DNA of 43,141 bases from DATBRC01 sp036560485 (GTDB taxonomy: Bacteria; Pseudomonadota; Gammaproteobacteria; Burkholderiales; Burkholderiaceae_D): positions 1 to 43,141 of the forward strand of contig DATBRC010000040.1 in assembly GCA_036560485.1 (NCBI GenBank), written 5' to 3'. A program made the translations under genes and the position numbers. The notes beneath the pieces are model-generated. The model worked only from the letters and a program-made list of their open reading frames with translations. It made no database searches and was not told the origin of the DNA. Shown one piece after another: positions 25,347-33,054 of the stretch. Within the stretch, counting starts at the first letter, position 1; every line of letters starts with the position of its first letter.

Positions 25347-25829
25347 TCAATACGAGTTCTCTTGCCACGTATGCTTGTCGAAATCATAGTCGTACGTCGT
25401 CAACGGCATGTAGGGTGCGGGATACACCAACACTGGTTTTCCTTCCCGCATGAAATATCGAATATCCCATTCACTCTCCAACGTCTTCTCATCCAGCCCG
25501 GCCTCTGCAAGATTGGCCGGATAAGCGCCCTTACGTATTTGATAGTCGAGCACAAGCTTCGCAACCTTGTCAGCTTCTTTGCTCGTACCTGATGCCCAAT
25601 ACGATTGCACTGCAGCACCCACGCTTAATGCGACCAACCAGATTGCCATCCGGATGCCGCGCTTCTTCCGCTCATCGGGCTTGCATGTCATGCGTATGAG
25701 GTTGTAGATCAACACAAATATGAAGATGAACCAAAGAGAAAGAACGAGGGGGCCGTAGCCTTTCTGCACAGTGAAGACGAGCGCGAGGATGACCAAAATT
25801 GATGTCCTGATGTAGTCTCGTGTTTTCAT
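25347..25829 (-). CDS. Membrane protein of unknown function
   Basis: The product has 160 residues with three hydrophobic segments in the first 80 (SILVILALVFTV, PLVLSLWFIFIFVLIYNLI, MAIWLVALSVGAAVQSYW), then a soluble domain with KVAKLVLDYQIRKGAYPANL and LVYPAPYMPLTTYDYDF. The latter resembles the post-helix part of pseudopilin-like proteins, in which a helix is followed by a YP motif, but a type IV prepilin cleavage site is absent. AGGGG lies about 10 bases upstream. Confidence 0.6.
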   Translation of the reverse strand: MKTRDYIRTSILVILALVFTVQKGYGPLVLSLWFIFIFVLIYNLIRMTCKPDERKKRGIRMAIWLVALSVGAAVQSYWASGTSKEADKVAKLVLDYQIRKGAYPANLAEAGLDEKTLESEWDIRYFMREGKPVLVYPAPYMPLTTYDYDFDKHTWQENSY

Positions 25830-26023
25830 TTAATGAAGCCCCTAACGGTAGGGTGGGCAGGCATTTTTTCCCACGCGGTAATGGCGTAATCAATTAGCTG
25901 TTTTTGAAATTATGATTGGTATGGTGTTTGAATTTATTTGATACTGCGCTAATCAATTGACCATCGCTTGTAGCAAATCCATCTCAGTAATTAAAGGGAA
26001 TGTTCTGAACATTGTTATTATAT

Positions 26024-26533
26024 TTATCGATTTCCTTTATACGAAATTGAAGTTTTATCAATTGCAATGTCTTTTCTGATTTCATTGATAAATGCGAGCG
26101 CGAGTTTTCTAATTTCATCCCAATCATATTTGGCATTTCCATTAGCAACACAGAGTATATTTTCTATTAACGCATCATGAGTATCCATAATGGACTGCGA
26201 AGCTACCATACAAAGATAGCCATAAGCTTTAATACGCTGTTCATTAAACGAATGAAATGCTTCTTTGCCCTTCTCCAATGATAGATCACCCATTTGCCAT
26301 TTATCGAAATCCGCAAGTATTTTAGAAACGATATCAATAACCGATTTATATGTTAAAACTTTTTCGCTGTGCTCCTTAAGAAATTGCTCTTTTAAGATGG
26401 ACAACTCATTTCTTTCCTTTTCAAGTATTCGACTCGCCCAAACTTTTCCAAGCCAACTCGATAAACCAAACAAAAGTATCCCTGCAGAACCAATGGAAAT
26501 TAGAATGGCACTTGCTAGCTCAAAAATTTTCAT
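26024..26533 (-). CDS. Single-pass membrane coiled-coil protein, unknown
   Basis: The product has 169 residues with AGGGA 8 bases upstream. One N-terminal membrane helix (ASAILISIGSAGILLFGLSS), then a Lys/Glu-rich helical region likely to form a coiled coil (about 35-65), and a soluble helical remainder. The gene and its flanks (about 25880-26800) are clearly more AT-rich than the neighbourhood and use AT-ending codons, which suggests recent transfer. Family not recognised. Confidence 0.6.
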   Translation of the reverse strand: MKIFELASAILISIGSAGILLFGLSSWLGKVWASRILEKERNELSILKEQFLKEHSEKVLTYKSVIDIVSKILADFDKWQMGDLSLEKGKEAFHSFNEQRIKAYGYLCMVASQSIMDTHDALIENILCVANGNAKYDWDEIRKLALAFINEIRKDIAIDKTSISYKGNR

Positions 26534-26816
26534 ATGCTTATCCCTGAAAAATTAATTTGATATAAGGCGACATCTTTACGCCAAAATGCTGGTACATATA
26601 TCCAGCTCCAAAACATACAATTCCGCTTTAAAGAATTTACACATTTAGTATGCGGACACACTATGGAATTAAGTAGTATTAAATTTCCGCAGCAGACAAA
26701 CATATAAGTATTTTCATTCTATCAGGCATAACCATTATCAAATCGGAGCCAACCTCCAGCACGCTCGTTCTTTTTATCTCTATAATCATTACCTCAATCC
26801 ATTCAATGAGGTCTGC
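26534..26816. other. AT-rich intergenic stretch
   Basis: No reading frame, repeat or RNA recognised. It continues the unusual AT-rich base composition of the 26024-26533 gene and ends just before the nitronate monooxygenase start (AGGT ribosome binding site). Confidence 0.5.
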
Positions 26817-27782
26817 ATGGCACTGCCTGTCGCACTACAAAATCTGACCCTGCCGGTAATCGGATCGCCGATGTTTATCGCCAGCGGTCCGGCGCTCGTC
26901 CTCGCACAATGCAAAGCCGGCATCGTCGGCGCATTCCCTGCGTTGAACGCGCGCCCTGCTGCGATGCTCGATACGTGGTTGACCGACATGCAAACGGAAC
27001 TGGCAGCATATCGCGCAGCAAACCCGCATACGAAAATCGGCCCGATTGCCGTCAACCAGATCGTGCATCAATCGAATGACCGGCTGGAACAAGACGTTGC
27101 CGTATGCGTCAGACACCAAGTACCGATCATCATTTCCAGCTTGCGTGCGCCGCCGCCTGAGATGCTGAATGCGATTCACAGTTACGGCGGCATTGTGCTG
27201 CACGATGTAATCTCGATCCGTCATGCGCAGAAGGCATTGGAAGCCGGCGTCGATGGTTTGATCCTGGTGGCGGCTGGTGCCGGTGGCCATGCCGGTACGC
27301 TGTCGCCGTTTGCGTTGGTCGGTGAAGTGCGTAAATTCTTTCAAGGTCCGGTTGCACTATCGGGTGCGATCGCAACCGGCGATGCAATTCTCGCTGCACA
27401 GGCAATGGGCGCTGATTTGGCGTACATCGGCTCACGCTGGCTGGCGACCAGGGAATCGAATATCGATGATGCGTATCGTCAGGCGATTGTCGAATCATCC
27501 GCAGCCGATATCATCTACACGAATCTGTTCACCGGTGTGCATGGCAATTACCTGAGAAAATCCATCGTCGCTGCCGGACTCGATCCGGATAATTTGCCGC
27601 AGGCCGACAAATCGAAAATGGATTTTGGCTCCGGCGGCGCCAGCAAGGCAAAAGCGTGGCGTGATATCTGGGGTGCGGGACAAGGTGTAGGATTGATGAA
27701 CGATGCGCCGAGCGTTGCGGAAGTTGTGGCGCGATTGGGTGCAGAATATGCGGCTGCGAGAAAACGGCTTGCTATAGATTAG
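26817..27782 (+). CDS. Nitronate monooxygenase (2-nitropropane dioxygenase family)
   Basis: The product has 321 residues forming an FMN-dependent TIM barrel. Motifs: the N-terminal PVIGSPMFIASGPALV strand, the FMN-binding AAGAGGHAGTLSPFALV and SGAIATGDAILAAQAMGADL, and the phosphate-binding YIGSRWLATRE. It would oxidise alkyl nitronates such as propionate-3-nitronate to carbonyl compounds. Standard length. The following palindrome (27789-27871) may end the transcript. Confidence 0.9.
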   Translation: MALPVALQNLTLPVIGSPMFIASGPALVLAQCKAGIVGAFPALNARPAAMLDTWLTDMQTELAAYRAANPHTKIGPIAVNQIVHQSNDRLEQDVAVCVRHQVPIIISSLRAPPPEMLNAIHSYGGIVLHDVISIRHAQKALEAGVDGLILVAAGAGGHAGTLSPFALVGEVRKFFQGPVALSGAIATGDAILAAQAMGADLAYIGSRWLATRESNIDDAYRQAIVESSAADIIYTNLFTGVHGNYLRKSIVAAGLDPDNLPQADKSKMDFGSGGASKAKAWRDIWGAGQGVGLMNDAPSVAEVVARLGAEYAAARKRLAID

Positions 27783-27788
27783 AAATCA

Positions 27789-27871
27789 CCGTCGTTCCCG
27801 CGCAAGCGGGAATCCATACTGAGTCTGATTGACCATCGCCCTATGGATTCCCGCTTGCGCGGGAACGACGG
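27789..27871. repeat. Paired dRS3-like repeats in inverted orientation
   Basis: Arms 27789-27818 and 27842-27871 are perfect 30-bp inverted repeats with a 23-base spacer. Each arm itself contains a GTTCCC-N8-GGGAAT hairpin, close to the neisserial dRS3 unit ATTCCC-N8-GGGAAT, a type of repeat found in several betaproteobacteria. It lies 6 bases after the nitronate monooxygenase stop. Confidence 0.85.
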
Positions 27872-27904
27872 GCATAAATTTATGCATTTACATAGTTCAC
27901 AATA

Positions 27905-28399
27905 ATGTCTCCTGCATTGGAAATGATGAATATGAAATCAACATCAACACAAAAGCCGAACGACACTTTATTTGCCGTACAAGCCAATTATCTTCCGTGG
28001 CTTGACTGGGTCATGCCTGGATCGCAATTCAAGCTCCTGCATGCCGATCCCACCAGCGGCCGCTTCACGCTGATGATCAAATTTGAAAAAGGCGTGGTCG
28101 CACCTAACCATCGTCACGTTGGTGCGGTCGAAGGATATATGCTGGAAGGCGGATTCCATTATGCAGATGATCCGACTATCCGCTTTACTGCAGGCTCTTA
28201 TCTATTTGAAGCTGACGGCGCGGTGCATCAGCCGGTGAGTCCTGAAGGCGCACTGATGTTTGCGGTATTTCATGGCCCGGTCGAAGGCCTGGATGATGCG
28301 GGCAATGTGACCGGCCGTGTCGGTTGGCGCTGGCACGTCGAAACATGGAATGCAGCGGGCGGCAATTATCCATGCGAAATTCCACCAAAACAAAAATGA
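27905..28399 (+). CDS. Cupin-domain protein, acetylacetone/DAD dioxygenase-like
   Basis: The product has 164 residues; in-frame ATGs at codons 7, 8 and 10 are also possible. The cupin barrel has motif 1 as VVAPNHRHVGAVEGYMLEGGF (metal-ligand histidines in NHRHVG and Glu in VEGY) and motif 2 as ADGAVHQPV (third His). The DxxxGxxxxxxKF strand and WR-WH-VET end resemble 2,4'-dihydroxyacetophenone/acetylacetone-cleaving cupins and ChrR-like cupins. Likely an Fe(II) dioxygenase of unknown substrate. The stop overlaps the next gene by 4 bases. Confidence 0.75.
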   Translation: MSPALEMMNMKSTSTQKPNDTLFAVQANYLPWLDWVMPGSQFKLLHADPTSGRFTLMIKFEKGVVAPNHRHVGAVEGYMLEGGFHYADDPTIRFTAGSYLFEADGAVHQPVSPEGALMFAVFHGPVEGLDDAGNVTGRVGWRWHVETWNAAGGNYPCEIPPKQK

Positions 28400-28731
28400 A
28401 AATCGCCAATCTCTTTCAAGACATACCAACCAATCTTCCTGACGAGATTGCAGAAAGTCTGGTGGTATCGAAAGATGTGAGGATAGAACGCATCGTATCG
28501 AAAGGCCATCAATCGCCACCTGATTTCTGGTATGACCAATCCGAGAATGAATGGGTGCTGCTGGTAAAAGGCGAAGCAGCGTTACGCTTTGAAGAGAATG
28601 ATGAATTGCTCCATTTAACCGCCGGTATGCATGTGAATATTCCGGCGCATCAAAAACATCGCGTTGAATGGACAAAAGAAAACGAAGAAACGATTTGGCT
28701 TGCGGTGTTTTATAACAATACAAATCTATAG
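28396..28731 (+). CDS. Small cupin-domain protein
   Basis: The product has 111 residues. It starts at the ATG of an ATGA overlap with the first cupin, so the two are translationally coupled. The barrel includes PPDFWYDQSENEWVLLVKGEA (motif 1, with Trp-Tyr-Asp in place of the usual HxH), LTAGMHVNIPAHQKHRVEWT (motif 2, with histidines) and a terminal WLAVFY strand. Members of this group (COG3450-like) have no settled function. Being paired with a dioxygenase-like cupin suggests a shared substrate. Confidence 0.75.
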   Translation: MKIANLFQDIPTNLPDEIAESLVVSKDVRIERIVSKGHQSPPDFWYDQSENEWVLLVKGEAALRFEENDELLHLTAGMHVNIPAHQKHRVEWTKENEETIWLAVFYNNTNL

Positions 28732-28732
28732 G

Positions 28733-28806
28733 TTCACGAAAAACACGAAAGACACGAAAAATAGTTTATGGCATTCTTCTTTCGCGTCTTTCGTGCTTTT
28801 CGTGGA
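28733..28806. repeat. Imperfect inverted repeat made of CACGAAA units
   Basis: The left part (28733-28760) holds three tandem CACGAAA units; the right part (28781-28806) is its near-complement (TTTCGTG units, about three mismatches). It begins right after the cupin stop and may act as a transcription end between convergent genes. Confidence 0.65.
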
Positions 28807-28848
28807 TAGAACGTTGTTCAGCTTTATATAAACGCGACCAACGTGCAA

Positions 28849-29226
28849 TCAGTGCGACAACAATCCAATCACCGTACCAATTATCAATCCAATGCTGGAG
28901 AAAAAAGTGATGCCGAATCCAATATCGCGTTTGGCCGGCGACTTGTAATAACCGAGTGCATATACGATGCGACCAACGATCCAGATCGCGCCACCGATCG
29001 CCGCCCAACGATCGCTATGGAAATAAGCGCACATCCACAACACCGGCAAAAAGATCGCCAGTTGCTCGACCGTGTTGGCTTGTACACGCATCACGCTTTG
29101 AAATTCAACCGGCCCATCCATTGCCGGCGCAGGCACTTTATATTGTCCGCGCGCCTTGCCGACATTAAATCCCATCCATATATATAAAATCAGAGCAGCG
29201 AGCGTAATCCAGGCAGTCATTTGCAT
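28849..29226 (-). CDS. MAPEG family membrane protein
   Basis: The product has 125 residues from the ATG at 29226, which follows an AAGGA ribosome binding site; the frame opens 6 codons earlier. Four membrane helices. Diagnostic MAPEG residues: MRVQANTVEQLAIFLPVLWM (RxxxNxxExxPxF pattern) and VGRIVYALGYYKSP. Eukaryotic relatives are glutathione-dependent membrane transferases/peroxidases; bacterial ones are mostly unassigned. It is monocistronic. Confidence 0.88.
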   Translation of the reverse strand: MQMTAWITLAALILYIWMGFNVGKARGQYKVPAPAMDGPVEFQSVMRVQANTVEQLAIFLPVLWMCAYFHSDRWAAIGGAIWIVGRIVYALGYYKSPAKRDIGFGITFFSSIGLIIGTVIGLLSH

Positions 29227-29344
29227 AGTGATTTCCTTTATCAAGTTTTATTGAACAAGAACGAACGGCAGCGGCTATTGTGCCTCAACTGGACGGAAAG
29301 CGATAATATCGCTCTATAGCCAAGCGATTAGAGAGGGTGGCATC

Positions 29345-30109
29345 ATGAACATGCCGTTATCAGAAGACCAAATTAAAACATTCCAGCAAGACGGGTATCT
29401 TGTGTTGAGAAACTGGGTTTCTCCCGCAGCATGCGAAGCCATGCTCATCGTGACGCAAGAACATTTGTCAATGGCGATTCCGCCGGTCGAATACGAAGCG
29501 GACGTCGGTTATCCAGGTGCGCCGCAATCACTTGATGCGATGGGCGGCAAAACCATTCGCCGTTTGCGTGGTGCTTATCATCGGCATGCTTGCTTTCAAC
29601 AGTGGGCACAAGATACGAATTTGGTCGACAGGCTGACACAATTGTTTGACGAGCCAATTTGTTTATCGTTGGCGCATCACAATTGCATCATGACCAAGCA
29701 TCCGCAATTTGGCACCGCGACAGGTTGGCATCGCGACATTCGCTATTGGTCTTTTACCCGTCCGGATTTGATTTCAGTGTGGTTGGCGTTAGGCGACGAG
29801 AATGAGGCCAATGGCGGATTAAAAATCATTCCGGGATCACACCGGATGAATATCCAACCTGCGCAATTGGATGCGCTGGATTTTTTACGTCCTGATGTAC
29901 AAGCAAATCAGCCTCTCTTTGCGCAAGGCATGCCGCTTACGCTGCATCAGGGCGATGTCGTTTTTTTTCATAGCGGCTTATTCCATGCGGCGGGAAGAAA
30001 TACATCTTCCAACCTGAAGTCATCGGTCGTCTTTGTTTATCACGGCAAGACCAATCAACCAATTGCCGGATCGAAATCCGCAGCGTCAGGCGAAGTAGTT
30101 TTTGGGTAA
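29345..30109 (+). CDS. Phytanoyl-CoA dioxygenase (PhyH) family oxygenase
   Basis: The product has 254 residues, a 2-oxoglutarate/Fe(II) oxygenase. It starts FQQDGYLVLRNWVSPAAC, typical of the family. Fe ligands are H and D in TGWHRDIRYW and the distal His in HSGLFHAAGRN; the 2-oxoglutarate Arg would be in or near the GRN...SNLKSS strand. The product is probably a hydroxylated small molecule, identity unknown. It lies 44 bases upstream of a PAS-LuxR regulator on the same strand, which could respond to its product. Confidence 0.88.
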   Translation: MNMPLSEDQIKTFQQDGYLVLRNWVSPAACEAMLIVTQEHLSMAIPPVEYEADVGYPGAPQSLDAMGGKTIRRLRGAYHRHACFQQWAQDTNLVDRLTQLFDEPICLSLAHHNCIMTKHPQFGTATGWHRDIRYWSFTRPDLISVWLALGDENEANGGLKIIPGSHRMNIQPAQLDALDFLRPDVQANQPLFAQGMPLTLHQGDVVFFHSGLFHAAGRNTSSNLKSSVVFVYHGKTNQPIAGSKSAASGEVVFG

Positions 30110-30152
30110 GTCCGCGATTTATGAGAGTATAGGGAGTTGAAAAGCGGTAGCA

Positions 30153-30749
30153 ATGCAACCATTCGTAGAAATCATGCAAGAAAAACCTAAAGCGCCAGTG
30201 ACAGATGCCAATGATCTTGAATTGGCTTTTCATCTCGCAGGAGTCGGTCTCTGCATTTCTCGCGACCGAATCATCCAGCGTTGCAACAAGGCTTTCGGTG
30301 AAATGTTCGGTTACGATGCTGAAGAGTTATCGGGACGCTCGATGGAATGCCTGTATCCGTCGCACGCAGAATTTGAGCACATCGGCGCGCGCGGCATCGC
30401 GATCATGAAGGATAGCGGCGCCTATAGCGATGAACGGATCATGAAGCGCAAGGATGGTTCGCTCTTCTGGTGTCATGTAGTCGGACGTGCGCTGTACCGC
30501 GACCAACCGTTTGCCTGCGCCGTTTGGTCGTTTGAAGATTTGTCCGTGAAGCGGCCGGTGACAGTTGCATTGACCATGCGAGAAAGGGAGATTGCGCAGT
30601 TTCTGATTCTCGGCAAAGCCAGCAAAGAAATCGCTTCAATATTAAAAATCAGTACGCGCACAGTGGAAGCGCACCGCGCTCGTTTGCATAATAAATTTGG
30701 CGTCAGGTCGGCAACGGAACTGATGTCCAAGCTGGGCGGCTTCACTTGA
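30153..30749 (+). CDS. PAS-domain LuxR-type transcriptional regulator
   Basis: The product has 198 residues. A single PAS domain (about 22-130; CNKAFGEMFGYDAEELSGRS and KRKDGSLFWCHVVGRAL are classic PAS/PAC phrases) is joined directly to a LuxR/GerE helix-turn-helix (about 135-195; LTMREREIAQFLILGKASKE and STRTVEAHRARLHNKFGVRS). No receiver domain, so the PAS ligand or redox state is the likely signal. It lies between the PhyH gene and the hydrolase gene (15-base gap to the latter) and probably forms one transcript with them. Confidence 0.87.
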   Translation: MQPFVEIMQEKPKAPVTDANDLELAFHLAGVGLCISRDRIIQRCNKAFGEMFGYDAEELSGRSMECLYPSHAEFEHIGARGIAIMKDSGAYSDERIMKRKDGSLFWCHVVGRALYRDQPFACAVWSFEDLSVKRPVTVALTMREREIAQFLILGKASKEIASILKISTRTVEAHRARLHNKFGVRSATELMSKLGGFT

Positions 30750-30764
30750 TTGGATTGAGTTCAT

Positions 30765-31745
30765 ATGACGACACATAACGCGATCGCTGGAATGCATTTT
30801 CATTCTGTCAGTTATACCGGACTGAAGCCTGGTCCTCGGGTAATCATAACGGGAGCCGTACACGGAAACGAAACCTGCGGTACAAAGGCAATCCATCGTG
30901 TCATCAATCAACTTGATCAGCATCTTTTGCACATCGAATCCGGCAGCATCACCTTTGTTCCAATTACCAATCCGCTTGCTTACGCGCGTGGCCAACGCAT
31001 GGGCGACCGCAACCTGAACCGCAATTTGTACCCGACAGATTCTCCTGTGGACTTTGAGGACCATGTCGCAAACTGGTTATGTCCTTTATTGGGACAACAT
31101 GATGTGTTGCTTGACCTGCATTCTTTTCATACGCAGGGACAGCCATTCGTGATGGTTGGCCCGGATAACAATCAAGGTGCCCTGGAACCTTTTGCCCATG
31201 CAACAGAAGAAAAAGCACTGGCGCGACATTTGGGTGTGCGTCGCTTCGTGGATGGCTGGCTTGATACGTATGCCAAGGGCGTCGCGCGCAGAGTGCGTGA
31301 CGCGCATAAAAGCACCATGTCCAATCTGCTCAATACCGACGCGCGTTATGGCGTCGGCACCACCGAATATATGCGATCGGTCGGCGGCTATGGGCTCACG
31401 CTGGAATGCGGACAGCATAATGATCCGAATGCACCGGAGGTTGGTTATCGCGCAATTCTGAATACGCTGTCATTTTTAAAAATGATCGATGCCCCGATAC
31501 CCACACCAATCTCCAACGGCGAATCGCTGCATCTTTGCGATGTTATCGACAAGATCGATGACAATGACAGGTTCAGCCGGGAGTGGGCAAGTTACGATCG
31601 ACTTAGCGCGGGAGATGTGATTGGGACACGGCATGGCGGCGCATCAATCACTGCAAGCTACGACGGGTTTATTGTTTTCCCCAATCCAAATGCAGTAACA
31701 GGGCAAGAATGGTTTTATCTGGCCAAGGCCAATCCGACACTGTGA
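30765..31745 (+). CDS. Succinylglutamate desuccinylase/aspartoacylase-type hydrolase
   Basis: The product has 326 residues, M14-like zinc hydrolase. Zinc ligands H and E in TGAVHGNETCG, followed by RNLNRNLYP (substrate carboxylate-binding Arg) and the third His in LLDLHSFHTQG. The catalytic Glu is likely in YGLTLECGQH. The C-terminal beta domain (about 245-326) ends FPNPNAVTGQEWFYL. It would deacylate an N-acyl amino acid or a similar amide; it is not within an ast arginine-catabolism cluster, so the substrate is open. It is part of the run with the PhyH and PAS-LuxR genes. Confidence 0.87.
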   Translation: MTTHNAIAGMHFHSVSYTGLKPGPRVIITGAVHGNETCGTKAIHRVINQLDQHLLHIESGSITFVPITNPLAYARGQRMGDRNLNRNLYPTDSPVDFEDHVANWLCPLLGQHDVLLDLHSFHTQGQPFVMVGPDNNQGALEPFAHATEEKALARHLGVRRFVDGWLDTYAKGVARRVRDAHKSTMSNLLNTDARYGVGTTEYMRSVGGYGLTLECGQHNDPNAPEVGYRAILNTLSFLKMIDAPIPTPISNGESLHLCDVIDKIDDNDRFSREWASYDRLSAGDVIGTRHGGASITASYDGFIVFPNPNAVTGQEWFYLAKANPTL

Positions 31746-31770
31746 GAAAACCTTAGCGCGCCATAAAGAA

Positions 31771-32631
31771 TTAAATCACCAAATCGCTATACAACTCATG
31801 CGATTCAAAAACATAAACTGAATTGCCGAACACATCGCTGCTGAAAAAATACCTCAGCAGCCATTTCGGGATTTTGTTGATGCCGAAATCGGTTGATCTC
31901 TCCACAATTGATATTCTGTTTTTGATGCGATAGCCGTTAGTCGTAAAAACCTTGTCGGGATAATCTACCGGCTTGAAATGCGCGCCGATCCCTTCAATCT
32001 TTTCATGCAGGCTGCGGCCATATCGCTCAACGATTTGCCGGTTGACCAAATCGCACACCAAGTGATGCGCGGGGAACAACCGGTGAAATGGTTCAATGGT
32101 TTCCTTGACTTCGTCTTCGCTTAGATAGATGAAAACACCTTCCATGATGATGATGACAGGCTCTGCTGTTGCAATGGGTGCGAGTTTATCTTTCAGCACA
32201 TCAATGCTGAAATCGATGGGAATGCGCTCAAGTTGATTCGGACATTTGGTTGCCGGCAGCCGCTTGTCTTTATGCTGTACCACTGCCGGTTCGTCCAATT
32301 CAAACCACTTTCCACCATTCAACCGATAGGGCCGACTATCCAGACCGGCGCCGATTGTTATCACACAAAGATCGGGATTGACTAAAAGTTGTTGGCGCAA
32401 CACATCATCGATAATGCGATGCCTGACCAGCATGCTGGCATTGCAATGCACTTCGTCCTTGAACATATCGTAGATGCGCACGCCGTATTCATCCATGAAT
32501 ACTCTTGCGTAGTCATCGCCACATATTGGTTGCGCTTGCCGGCTGTCCTCCATTCGCACGCCGCAACAATAAAAAGCCATATTGGTGATTGGTTTCACTG
32601 ATTCATTCCGGGCAGTGTGAGGGCACGTCAA
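31771..32631 (-). CDS. LCM-type class I SAM-dependent methyltransferase
   Basis: The longest frame has 286 residues from a TTG; the ATG at 32580 (MAFYCCGVRME) gives 269 and may be the true start. Neither has a clear ribosome binding site. The SAM-binding signature of the leucine carboxyl methyltransferase-like family is VITIGAGLDSRPYRL, followed by FELDEPAVVQHKDKRL and a later IIIMEGVFIYLSEDEVKE (the GVxxYL motif). Bacterial members such as polyketide O-methyltransferases act on small carboxylates or hydroxyls; the substrate is unknown here. It stands alone, convergent with the hydrolase gene. Confidence 0.83.
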   Translation of the reverse strand: MTCPHTARNESVKPITNMAFYCCGVRMEDSRQAQPICGDDYARVFMDEYGVRIYDMFKDEVHCNASMLVRHRIIDDVLRQQLLVNPDLCVITIGAGLDSRPYRLNGGKWFELDEPAVVQHKDKRLPATKCPNQLERIPIDFSIDVLKDKLAPIATAEPVIIIMEGVFIYLSEDEVKETIEPFHRLFPAHHLVCDLVNRQIVERYGRSLHEKIEGIGAHFKPVDYPDKVFTTNGYRIKNRISIVERSTDFGINKIPKWLLRYFFSSDVFGNSVYVFESHELYSDLVI

Positions 32632-33054
32632 AACTGTAATCGATCACATTGTTATAGTTGATTAGATCAATTGACCTTACTTCCGATAAAACAGTTCGAT
32701 GCATGCCAATAAAAACTATCGGTACATGCCAGCTGACCCAATTTTTGCGTGAGCGACAGTATTCATCAAATAATTGAACCCGACAAATAAATTTTGTGAT
32801 CGATGTCAACGTGCGTAAAAATGGAATGGTGTTAAATATTTCATTCTGGAAAATATATTGATGGCCTTATTGTGTCGGGATTCCAACTCAAATTCCTCTA
32901 AAGCCACAGATTGTGTACACCATAATAGGTCAGTGTTGTGATTGAATGTAAAATATTGTGAACCAACAATTAACAATGCGTTTAATTGTTAAATCCTTGG
33001 TAAATTAGAGAAACATTCAAGTTTTCTCGCTTTATAAAAATTAGGGGCTGTAAC
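32632..33054. promoter_or_regulatory. Upstream region of the exopolysaccharide locus
   Basis: This 423-base AT-rich divergent region holds the 9-bp perfect inverted repeat AACAATTAA (32965-32973)/TTAATTGTT (32982-32990), 65-90 bases before the sugar transferase start. No clear sigma-54 (-24/-12) sequence was found by eye, though PrsR is a sigma-54 activator. GGGGCT near 33044 serves as ribosome binding site for the GTG start. Confidence 0.45.

Noticed and set aside
32632..33054. Sigma-54 promoter ahead of the EPS genes
   Set aside because: Expected from PrsR biology, but no GG-N10-GC element with acceptable flanks was found by eye.
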